Assembly (NCBI GenBank): GCA_947589335.1
Contig: CANPZH010000106.1
Span: forward strand, 1 to 5,217
Reading direction: 5' to 3'
DNA length: 5,217 nt
Source: an uncultured Clostridia bacterium
GTDB taxonomy: Bacteria > Bacillota > Clostridia > Christensenellales > Borkfalkiaceae
Below the pieces are notes generated by a model. The model did no database searches. It was not told the DNA's origin and saw only the letters and a list, made by a program, of their open reading frames with translations. This document shows positions 1 through 5,217 of the stretch, piece by piece. Each line of letters starts with the position of its first letter. The first letter of the stretch is position 1. Both the position numbers and the translations under genes were made by a program.

Positions 1-1
1 G

Positions 2-241
2 CGGAAAAAGTGCGCCCATCTCAAGCGCACGGGCGTATTTTTCACCGTCTGCACGGTCGGCTTTGCGGTGCTCGCCGTCCTGCTCCTTCTCGGAACGTTC
101 ATCACGGTCATCGTGTCCGAATTCAGGAATTTTGCGAATGAAACGCTCTTCTATGCCCTCATCGGCTCGTTTGCGGGCGGTGCCGTCGTGCTCGCGCTTG
201 CGGCGTTCGGCACAAACGTCCTTGCGCGGCGCCATCGCTAG
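2..241 (+). CDS. 3' part of a membrane protein gene (two membrane segments), ending at TAG
   Basis: Incomplete at the 5' end: the frame is open from base 2 and gives 79 residues before a TAG stop. A basic stretch (RKKCAHLKR) is followed by two hydrophobic segments at about residues 12-38 and 49-71, then a basic tail (ARRHR), so this is an integral membrane hairpin with both ends probably cytoplasmic by the positive-inside rule. Codon third positions are mostly G or C, as in the rest of the window. No family is recognised from this fragment. The frame remains open past the TAG and continues without a shift into the gene at 290-1033, which has the same basic-cluster/two-helix layout. The fragment may therefore be the N-terminal half of one longer protein interrupted by an amber codon. 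Otherwise it is the end of a separate upstream gene. The coding call is fairly secure; the function is unknown. Confidence 0.7.
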   Translation, partial: RKKCAHLKRTGVFFTVCTVGFAVLAVLLLLGTFITVIVSEFRNFANETLFYALIGSFAGGAVVLALAAFGTNVLARRHR

Positions 242-289
242 AGCGAACTCGACTTCCGCGAACGCTGCGACGGGGCGGAGAGCTTTTTC

Positions 290-1033
290 GTGGGGGAAGG
301 CACCCTCGCCACGTTCGGGGAGACGGGCATCGTCATCCACGGGGAAGAGGGGGGCGGCGAGAACATCCGCGTGCCCTACTCCGAGATGCGGTTTTTCTCC
401 GTCTGCACCCGCCGCGTCCCCCGTGAACAGGGGGAGTGGTCGGTGATCTTTGAGATCCCCGCCCGCTATCTCGCCAAGGCAAACCGCGCTGCCAAAGATG
501 GCGCCCCCGCCCTCATTCAGACGGACGCCAAGCCCCGTCTCTATCAAACGTTGGAACGCCACGGGTTGGAACTTATCGGCGAAAGGCAGAGCGGCGCCGC
601 GGGCAAGTTCGCCCTCCGCGCAAAGTTCTATCTCTGCGACCGTCCCAAGCGCAAGCGCGCGCTCATTATGGTCGTCGCCGGTCTCGTGCTCACGGTCGGC
701 GGCGCCCTTCTCGGCGTATTTTGGAACCCTACGGTGGGCGCGTTTTTGGGCGCCGTCGGCGTCCTGTTCGCCGTTCGTTCCCTCTTCACCTATGTGCGCG
801 CGAAGAGCATGCTCGCCGTCTGCGACGAGGGCATTTGGTGGCAAGATATCAACCGTGCCGACAGCGTCTTTCTGAAGTGGGAGGAGATCGTATCCATCAC
901 GACGGAACCCAACAACGGGTTCGAGCTCTACCGCCTGCAATGCGCGTACGGCGCCTATCATTTCCCCGCCGTCGCGGGCTCTCTTGCGGTCTTAAAGGAG
1001 CTCCGCCCCGAAAAATTCGGAGAAGAAGCATGA
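290..1033 (+). CDS. Membrane protein with two helices and a PH-like/YcxB-like C-terminal domain (tentative)
   Basis: A 247-residue reading from GTG at 290; GGAGAG at 277-282 lies 7 bases upstream and supports that start. The frame is, however, open back to the TAG at 239-241, and the 16 codons between (SELDFRERCDGAESFF) have the same G/C third-position bias, so the true coding region may be longer. Residues about 1-60 form a soluble, beta-rich-looking segment (LATFGETGIVIHG, then VPYSEM). A basic stretch (RPKRKR) and two membrane segments follow at about 123-145 and 147-168. The last 80 residues are a second soluble segment with LAVCDEGIWWQD and FLKWEEIVSI. The pattern 'GI..., hydrophilic turn, W/YEEI' is typical of bacterial PH-like and YcxB-type domains, but that is inference from layout, not a firm family match. 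The stop overlaps the next start (ATGA), which suggests translational coupling. Function is unknown. Confidence 0.72.
   Translation: MGEGTLATFGETGIVIHGEEGGGENIRVPYSEMRFFSVCTRRVPREQGEWSVIFEIPARYLAKANRAAKDGAPALIQTDAKPRLYQTLERHGLELIGERQSGAAGKFALRAKFYLCDRPKRKRALIMVVAGLVLTVGGALLGVFWNPTVGAFLGAVGVLFAVRSLFTYVRAKSMLAVCDEGIWWQDINRADSVFLKWEEIVSITTEPNNGFELYRLQCAYGAYHFPAVAGSLAVLKELRPEKFGEEA
1019..1022 (+). promoter_or_regulatory. Ribosome binding site for the DUF1653 gene
   Basis: GGAG, continuing as GGAGAAG, lies 7 bases before the ATG at 1030, inside the end of the preceding gene. It fixes the short start at 1030; the same frame is open far upstream, but those in-frame codons are a shadow of the preceding gene. 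Confidence 0.7.
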
Positions 1034-1254
1034 GAGAACTCAAGCTGCACGGCGTCTACCGCCATTTCAAGGGAAACTACTACTATGTGGAGGACGTTGC
1101 GACGGACAGCGAGACGGGCGAAACAATGGTCATCTACCGCGCCCTCTACGGCGCGCGCGCCCTGTGGGTGCGGCCGCTTGCGATGTTCCTCTCCGAGGTG
1201 GATCGCGAAAAATATCCCGAAGCGCCGCAGCAATACCGCTTCGAGGAAGTGTGA
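1030..1254 (+). CDS. DUF1653 family protein
   Basis: A 74-residue protein whose whole length fits the small DUF1653 family. The hallmarks are HGVYRHFKGNYYYVEDVA near the N-terminus, then SETGETMVIYRALYG, then the aromatic-arginine-proline block WVRPLAMFLSEVD and the tail YPEAPQQYRFE. The family is widespread in bacteria as a stand-alone small domain; I know of no established biochemical role. The start at 1030 is chosen because the family motif begins there, a good ribosome binding site precedes it, and it overlaps the previous stop as ATGA. That overlap suggests co-translation with the membrane-protein gene. It ends with TGA, 72 bases before mcsA. No terminator hairpin is visible after it, so some read-through into mcsA is possible. 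No signal peptide or membrane segment is seen. Confidence 0.9.
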   Translation: MRELKLHGVYRHFKGNYYYVEDVATDSETGETMVIYRALYGARALWVRPLAMFLSEVDREKYPEAPQQYRFEEV

Positions 1255-1279
1255 AGAAGAATAAAGTACGCTTGTGCGG

Positions 1280-1308
1280 TTGCGGATTTGCGCGCCGCGT
1301 GATATAAT
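1280..1308 (+). promoter_or_regulatory. Sigma-A-type promoter for mcsA-mcsB-clpC
   Basis: A perfect -10 TATAAT at 1303-1308 is preceded by TG at 1300-1301 (extended -10, TGATATAAT). A weaker -35, TTGCGG, lies at 1280-1285 with a 17-base spacer. It sits in the only real intergenic gap of the window, just before mcsA. The predicted transcription start is near 1315, about 12 bases before the mcsA ATG. No CtsR heptad repeat (GGTCAAA type) and no CIRCE inverted repeat is visible in 1255-1326, so the heat-shock repressor sites usual for this operon in Bacillus are not seen here. Confidence 0.75.
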
Positions 1309-1317
1309 GTAGGGCAT

Positions 1318-1324
1318 GGTGATC
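1318..1324 (+). promoter_or_regulatory. Ribosome binding site of mcsA (GGTGATC type)
   Basis: GGTGATC matches the downstream part of the full 16S anti-Shine-Dalgarno complement (AAGGAGGTGATC). In that alignment the GG at 1318-1319 is followed by 7 bases before ATG 1327, which is good spacing. The more ordinary AGGG at 1311-1314 is 12 bases away and mostly upstream of the predicted transcription start, so it is unlikely to serve. Confidence 0.5.
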
Positions 1325-1326
1325 GC

Positions 1327-1821
1327 ATGATTTGCAGCAGGTGCGGCAAAGAGACAAAGCAATTTATCATGAGGCGGATACGGGACGACGATACGCGGGT
1401 CGCGCTTTGTCCCGCCTGTAACCGTGAGCTCTTTCCGGGCGCCGCCGAGCAGGCCGTGCCCCGCGAAGGCCGCGCGGAAACGGGGAGGTGCCCCGCCTGC
1501 GGCACGACGATGGAGGAGTTCCGCCGCACGGGGCTCTTGGGCTGCGCGCATTGCTACACGGCGTTTGCCGCCCAACTTTTGCCCGTCATCCGCTCCGTGC
1601 AGCATGCCGAGCGGCACAACGGCTCCACGCCCATGGGCGATGGGGAAAACTACGCCCGCGTGCGCGACCTCATCGACCGCAAAGATTCCATCAAAGAGCG
1701 CATCGAACAGGCGCTGAAGGCGGGCGACTATGCGCAGGTGCGCGATCTCACGGGCTCCATCCACGAGATCGACGCCGAGCTCAAACAGATCAACCGCGAG
1801 GTCGCGGACAGGAGAGGATGA
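1327..1821 (+). CDS. mcsA: McsA, zinc-binding activator of the McsB arginine kinase
   Basis: A 164-residue protein, slightly shorter than the roughly 180 residues of Bacillus McsA. Four CxxC pairs (C3/C6, C28/C31, C55/C58, C73/C76) form the two zinc sites of the family. The McsA signature GLLGCAHCYTAF...LLPVIRSVQ, with a following H...G.TP, occupies about residues 69-104. The C-terminal 50 residues are helical and charged, with a UVR-like motif (DYAQVRDL, 134-141) whose usual Leu-Arg-Asp reads Leu-Thr-Gly. The start at 1327 places the first CxxC at the usual position. In Bacillus and Staphylococcus, McsA binds and activates McsB and links it to ClpC and the CtsR repressor; the protein is cytosolic. 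It is the first gene after the promoter, and its TGA overlaps the mcsB start. The usual partner ctsR is not upstream. Identification is secure. Confidence 0.95.
   Translation: MICSRCGKETKQFIMRRIRDDDTRVALCPACNRELFPGAAEQAVPREGRAETGRCPACGTTMEEFRRTGLLGCAHCYTAFAAQLLPVIRSVQHAERHNGSTPMGDGENYARVRDLIDRKDSIKERIEQALKAGDYAQVRDLTGSIHEIDAELKQINREVADRRG
1810..1817 (+). promoter_or_regulatory. Ribosome binding site deciding the mcsB start
   Basis: AGGAGAGG lies inside the last mcsA codons. Two tandem ATGs follow, at 1818 and 1821. From AGGAG the spacing is 3 bases to the first and 6 to the second, which favours 1821. Confidence 0.6.
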
Positions 1822-2879
1822 TGAAACCCAAAGCATACGAAAGCGTCGCGGTCTCGTCGCGCATCCGCCTTGCCCGCAATTTTGCCGAATATCCCTTCCC
1901 GGGGCGGCTCATTGGCGATCCCCGCGGGGAGGAGACCGCGCGCGAGATCGTGCGCCTCGTCTCCGCGCAGATCATGCCGCTCGAGTCCTTTCTTTGGTAC
2001 GATATGTCCTCGGTCAGCGCCGAGCGCGCCGAATATCTCGCCGAGCGCAACCTCATCAGCCGAGCGCTCATCGGCAACCGCCGCATCTCGTCGGCATTCA
2101 TTTCGCGGGACGAGAGCATCTCCGTCATGATCAACGAGGAAGACCACATCCGCGAGCAGTATTTTATCGACGGGCTCGATCTCACGCGCGCCTTCGAGCG
2201 CATTTCGGGCATCGACGACGTCATCTCCTACACCGTCCCGTTCGCCTACGACGAAAAGCTCGGCTATCTCACCGCCTGTCCCACCAACCTCGGCACGGGG
2301 CTGCGCGCCTCCGTCATGCTCTTTCTGCCCGCGCTCTCCCGCGGGGGGCGGATGAAGGAGATCGCCGCCAAACTCAAACAGCTCGGGCTCACCGTGCGCG
2401 GGGCGTTCGGCGAGGGGAGCGGCGCGGACGGCGACCTCTTCCAGATCAGCAACGAAGTCACCCTCGGCGTCACGGAGGAGGAGATCCTCTCCGTCGTCGA
2501 GGAGAACGTCGACCGTCTTGTCGAGGACGAGCTGACCGAGCGGGCCCGCCTCAAAAGAGAGGGAGGGCTCGCCTTGAGCGACCGTCTTCTGCGCTCCTAC
2601 GGGATCCTGACGAACTGCCTCAAGATCGGCGCGGAGGAGTTCATCCGTCTCATGACGGACATCAAGCTCGCCGTCGCGCTCGGCATTCTCGACGGGACAA
2701 TGGAGGAGCTCGACAATCTCATGATCGCAATGCGTCCCGCCAACCTCTCCATGCTCAACGGCGTTCCGCTCGGGGGAGAGGAGAAAGACGTCTTCCGCGC
2801 GGCATATGCGGGCGGGAAACTCCGCGCGATGGGCATGCTGACCGACCAAAAACGAAACGATCTCTCTCCGAGGGGGTAA
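1821..2879 (+). CDS. mcsB: McsB, protein arginine kinase
   Basis: A 352-residue phosphagen-kinase-fold enzyme that transfers phosphate from ATP to arginine side chains of proteins, marking them for ClpCP. Visible motifs in order: nucleotide-binding SSRIRLARN (12-20), INEEDHIR with the acidic NEEDH at 105-109, catalytic-cysteine loop CPTNLGTGLRAS with C153, and GEGS...GDLFQISNEVTLG (from 197), all as in the family. The C-terminal helical domain carries KDVFRA at 322-327, where the phosphoarginine-sensing motif is normally RDxxRA. The N-terminus has only 11 residues before SSRIR, about ten fewer than usual. ATG 1821 overlaps the mcsA stop by one base; ATG 1818, one codon earlier, is the alternative. 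The next gene starts 4 bases after the TAA, so the genes form a tight operon. The kinase is cytosolic and depends on McsA in studied species. Identification is secure. Confidence 0.96.
   Translation: MKPKAYESVAVSSRIRLARNFAEYPFPGRLIGDPRGEETAREIVRLVSAQIMPLESFLWYDMSSVSAERAEYLAERNLISRALIGNRRISSAFISRDESISVMINEEDHIREQYFIDGLDLTRAFERISGIDDVISYTVPFAYDEKLGYLTACPTNLGTGLRASVMLFLPALSRGGRMKEIAAKLKQLGLTVRGAFGEGSGADGDLFQISNEVTLGVTEEEILSVVEENVDRLVEDELTERARLKREGGLALSDRLLRSYGILTNCLKIGAEEFIRLMTDIKLAVALGILDGTMEELDNLMIAMRPANLSMLNGVPLGGEEKDVFRAAYAGGKLRAMGMLTDQKRNDLSPRG
2871..2876 (+). promoter_or_regulatory. Ribosome binding site of clpC
   Basis: AGGGGG overlaps the last mcsB codons, with 7 bases to the ATG at 2884. 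It supports that start and tight coupling with mcsB. Confidence 0.7.
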
Positions 2880-2883
2880 TCAT

Positions 2884-5217
2884 ATGGATACAAGCCATTA
2901 TTCCGATCATCTGAAGCGCGTGATCGAAGTCGCCGAGCAGGCGGAGAAGAATTTCCGCACGAGCTATATCGGCAGCGAGCACATTCTGCTCGGGCTCATC
3001 ACCGTGCGGGAATGCGCCGCCGGGAAGCTGCTCGCGGAGGCGGGCGTCGACCCCGCGAAGTACCTCGCGATCTTCAAGCGCAGCATCGACCGCAACTGCA
3101 GGATCAACGGCTACACGCCTGCGACCAAGACGCTCTTCGAGCTCTGCATCGAGTTCGCCGCCGGTGAAGACAGCGTGCGGATCCTTGCGGGGACGGAGCA
3201 CATGCTCTATGCGCTGCTCTGCATGGATTCCTGTCTCGCGATGAAGATCCTCCGCATGATGGGGATCGACCTTGTGGGGCTCAAGAACAGGACGGAGGCC
3301 ATGATCGGCGCGTCCGAGGAGGATCCCTCCGCCCCCTTCCTGCCGAACGGCCCCTACTATCAGGCCGCGATGAGGAACAACAGCGCCCCCGAACAGCGGC
3401 AGGAGCGCGAGGGGGAAGCTCTCGAAGGGCTCCTTGCCTACGGCTCCGACCTCACGAAAAAGGCGCGGGAGGGCAAGCTCGATCCCGTGATCGGGAGAAG
3501 GGAGGAGATCGAAAAGGTCATCCAGATCCTCTCCCGCCGCACAAAGAACAACCCCGTGCTCATCGGGGAACCGGGCGTGGGGAAGAGCGCCGTCGTCGAA
3601 GGGCTCGCGCGGGCGATCGTCTCGGGCGACGTGCCCGATCTTCTGCGCGGGAAGACCGTCTTCTCCCTCAACATCACGGGATTGCTCGCGGGCGCGAAGT
3701 ACCGCGGAGACTTCGAGGAACGCCTGAAGAACGTGATGGATACGATCATGCGGGACAAGGACATCATCCTCTTCATCGACGAGATCCACATGATCGTCGG
3801 CGCGGGCGCGACCTCGGACAGTTCGCTCGACGCCTCCAACATCTTAAAGCCCATGCTCGCGCGCGGGGAGCTCCAGACGATCGGGGCGACGACGCTCGAC
3901 GAATACCGCAAGTTCATCGAAAAGGACAGCGCGCTGGAGCGGAGGTTCACGCCGGTCATCGTCGAACAGCCGAGCGTGGAGGACGCCTGCATCATTCTGC
4001 AGGGGCTCAAGGATAAATACGAAGCGCATCACGGCGTCACGATCACCGACGAGGCGATCGAGGCGGCGGCGAAGCTCTCCGACCGCTATATCACCGACCG
4101 TTTCCTGCCCGACAAGGCGATCGACCTCATCGACGAGGCATGCTCCCGGAAACGGCTGCAGTCCTTCAACGGACCCAAGGAGCTGCACGAGCTGGAAGAC
4201 AGGCTCGCCCGCGCGCAGATCGAGCGGGACAAGGCGGTCAAGTGGCAGGATTTCACCCGCGCCGCCGAGCTCACGCAGGAGGCCGGCGAACTTGCGCAGA
4301 GGGCTGAGAAGCTCAAAAAGGAGTGGGAGGAAAACCGCACTTCCAAGCATCTGTCCATCGGGACGGAGGAGATCGCCGAGATCGTCTCGAGCTGGACGGG
4401 GGTCCCCGTCGTCAAGCTCACGGAGGCGGAGAGCGAGCGGCTCATCCATCTCGAAGAGGAACTTCACGAGCGCATCGTGGGGCAGGAGGAGGCGGTCAGC
4501 GCCGTCGCCCGTGCGATCCGCCGTGCGCGGGCGGGGCTCAAGGACCCCGGGCGTCCCATCGGCTCCTTTATCTTCGTAGGTCCCACGGGCGTGGGGAAGA
4601 CCGATCTTTCCAAGGCGCTTGCCGAGAGCCTGTTCGGCGACGAACGGCTGATGATCCGCCTCGATATGTCCGAGTTCATGGAGAAGCACAACGTCTCCAA
4701 GCTCATCGGCGCCCCTCCGGGATACGTCGGCTTCGACGACACGCAGGGCACCCTCACCGAGCGCATCCGCAGAAAGCCCTATTCCGTCGTGCTGTTCGAC
4801 GAGATCGAGAAGGCTCATCCCGACGTCTTCAACGTCCTCTTGCAGATCCTCGACGACGGACGGCTCACCGACAGCAAGGGCAGGGTGGTCTCCTTCAAGA
4901 ACACCGTGCTGATCATGACGTCCAACGTCGGCGCGCATGAGGTCAAAGAGGTCGGAACGCTCGGGTTCCGCTCGAGCGAGGAGGAGAGCGAGTACGAGGA
5001 CATGCGCGAGCGCATCCAGAGCGCGCTGAAGGCCCGCTTCCGCCCCGAATTTCTGAACAGGATCGACGAGACGATCATCTTCCACAAGCTCTCCAAGGAG
5101 GACGCCGCGAAGATCTGCGACAAGATGCTCGCCTCCCTCCAAAGGCAGCTCAAGGACCGCGAGATCAACATCAAGGTCAGCTCCCGCGCCCGCATGAAGC
5201 TCGTCGAGGAGGGGTAC
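2884..5217 (+). CDS. clpC: ClpC, AAA+ unfoldase of the ClpCP protease (3' end beyond window)
   Basis: 778 residues are present without a stop; family length is about 810, so only the C-terminal tail (sensor-2 region) is missing. The order is: double Clp-N domain (about 1-145) with the phosphoarginine-docking glutamates E32 (GSEH) and E105 (GTEH); linker; AAA module 1 with Walker A GEPGVGKS (228-235), Walker B IILFIDE (D299/E300) and arginine fingers R353/R354; middle domain (about 420-485) with a UVR-like segment (DFTRAAEL), as in ClpC and not ClpA; AAA module 2 with Walker A GPTGVGKT (566-573), pore loop GYVG (613-616), Walker B D639/E640 and RPEFLNRID. The LGF at 693-695 occupies the ClpP-docking loop, so it should work with ClpP, which is not in the window. 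It uses ATP to unfold arginine-phosphorylated or adaptor-delivered proteins in the cytosol. Being last after mcsA-mcsB matches the known module. Confidence 0.97.
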   Translation, partial: MDTSHYSDHLKRVIEVAEQAEKNFRTSYIGSEHILLGLITVRECAAGKLLAEAGVDPAKYLAIFKRSIDRNCRINGYTPATKTLFELCIEFAAGEDSVRILAGTEHMLYALLCMDSCLAMKILRMMGIDLVGLKNRTEAMIGASEEDPSAPFLPNGPYYQAAMRNNSAPEQRQEREGEALEGLLAYGSDLTKKAREGKLDPVIGRREEIEKVIQILSRRTKNNPVLIGEPGVGKSAVVEGLARAIVSGDVPDLLRGKTVFSLNITGLLAGAKYRGDFEERLKNVMDTIMRDKDIILFIDEIHMIVGAGATSDSSLDASNILKPMLARGELQTIGATTLDEYRKFIEKDSALERRFTPVIVEQPSVEDACIILQGLKDKYEAHHGVTITDEAIEAAAKLSDRYITDRFLPDKAIDLIDEACSRKRLQSFNGPKELHELEDRLARAQIERDKAVKWQDFTRAAELTQEAGELAQRAEKLKKEWEENRTSKHLSIGTEEIAEIVSSWTGVPVVKLTEAESERLIHLEEELHERIVGQEEAVSAVARAIRRARAGLKDPGRPIGSFIFVGPTGVGKTDLSKALAESLFGDERLMIRLDMSEFMEKHNVSKLIGAPPGYVGFDDTQGTLTERIRRKPYSVVLFDEIEKAHPDVFNVLLQILDDGRLTDSKGRVVSFKNTVLIMTSNVGAHEVKEVGTLGFRSSEEESEYEDMRERIQSALKARFRPEFLNRIDETIIFHKLSKEDAAKICDKMLASLQRQLKDREINIKVSSRARMKLVEEGY

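Noticed and set aside
1255..1300. Possible terminator after the DUF1653 gene
   Set aside because: GCGCGCCGCG-like bases near 1291 form no stable stem followed by a T-run, so no intrinsic terminator is supported.
1488..1820. Long in-frame extension upstream of the mcsB start
   Set aside because: The extra residues are an out-of-frame reading of mcsA (Arg/Pro/His-rich). Homology to McsB begins at the ATG near 1821, where a ribosome site lies.
958..1836. 292-residue minus-strand open frame across the DUF1653 gene, the promoter and mcsA
   Set aside because: It crosses two genes with clear family matches and the intergenic promoter, and its composition is that of an antisense shadow.
1728..2849. 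373-residue minus-strand open frame opposite mcsB
   Set aside because: It mirrors McsB codons, has no recognisable domain and no convincing start context; it is a high-GC shadow.
4941..4957. GGTCAAAGAGGTCGGAA, resembling a CtsR operator
   Set aside because: The second half-site has the wrong spacing and poor match, and it lies deep in clpC encoding the conserved-position residues around VKEVG. It is a coincidence of codons.
3844..5142. 432-residue open frame on the minus strand opposite clpC
   Set aside because: It is fully antisense to unmistakable ClpC coding sequence and is rich in Asp/Leu/Arg/Val, as expected from the complement of GC-rich codons. No family motif is seen.

Overview
The window looks like chromosomal DNA from a GC-rich Firmicute, most likely a clostridial lineage. 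The basis is the gene order mcsA-mcsB-clpC, which is diagnostic of Firmicutes, together with strong Shine-Dalgarno sites and G/C-dominated third codon positions throughout. I cannot name the genus from sequence alone. All convincing genes lie on the + strand, and the large antisense frames are by-products of high-GC codon usage.

Left part (1-1254): the 3' end of a membrane-protein reading frame (2 membrane segments) stops at a TAG at 239-241. The same frame stays open beyond it and encodes a second piece (290-1033) with two more membrane segments and a soluble C-terminal domain. The two pieces resemble each other in layout, so they may be one duplicated-domain protein split by an amber codon, or two adjacent genes. 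The stop of this frame overlaps (ATGA) the start of a small DUF1653-family gene (1030-1254).

Right part (1255-5217): a 72-base gap carries a good sigma-A-type promoter with an extended -10. After it come mcsA (zinc-finger activator), mcsB (protein arginine kinase, start overlapping the mcsA stop) and clpC (Hsp100 unfoldase, 4 bases after mcsB, running off the window end without its last few dozen codons). In the studied Firmicutes, McsA activates McsB, McsB puts phosphate on arginines of damaged or regulatory proteins, and ClpC recognises phosphoarginine through its N-domain and feeds the marked protein to ClpP. The residues needed for this are present: McsA Cys pairs, the McsB catalytic Cys and kinase motifs, ClpC Glu32 and Glu105, both ATPase modules and the ClpP-docking LGF loop.

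This is a known quality-control module and I do not see a new system. The points worth a second look are the in-frame amber codon, the absence of ctsR and of a CtsR operator ahead of mcsA, the very short leader and unusual ribosome binding site of mcsA, and family-motif deviations in McsB, McsA and ClpC.
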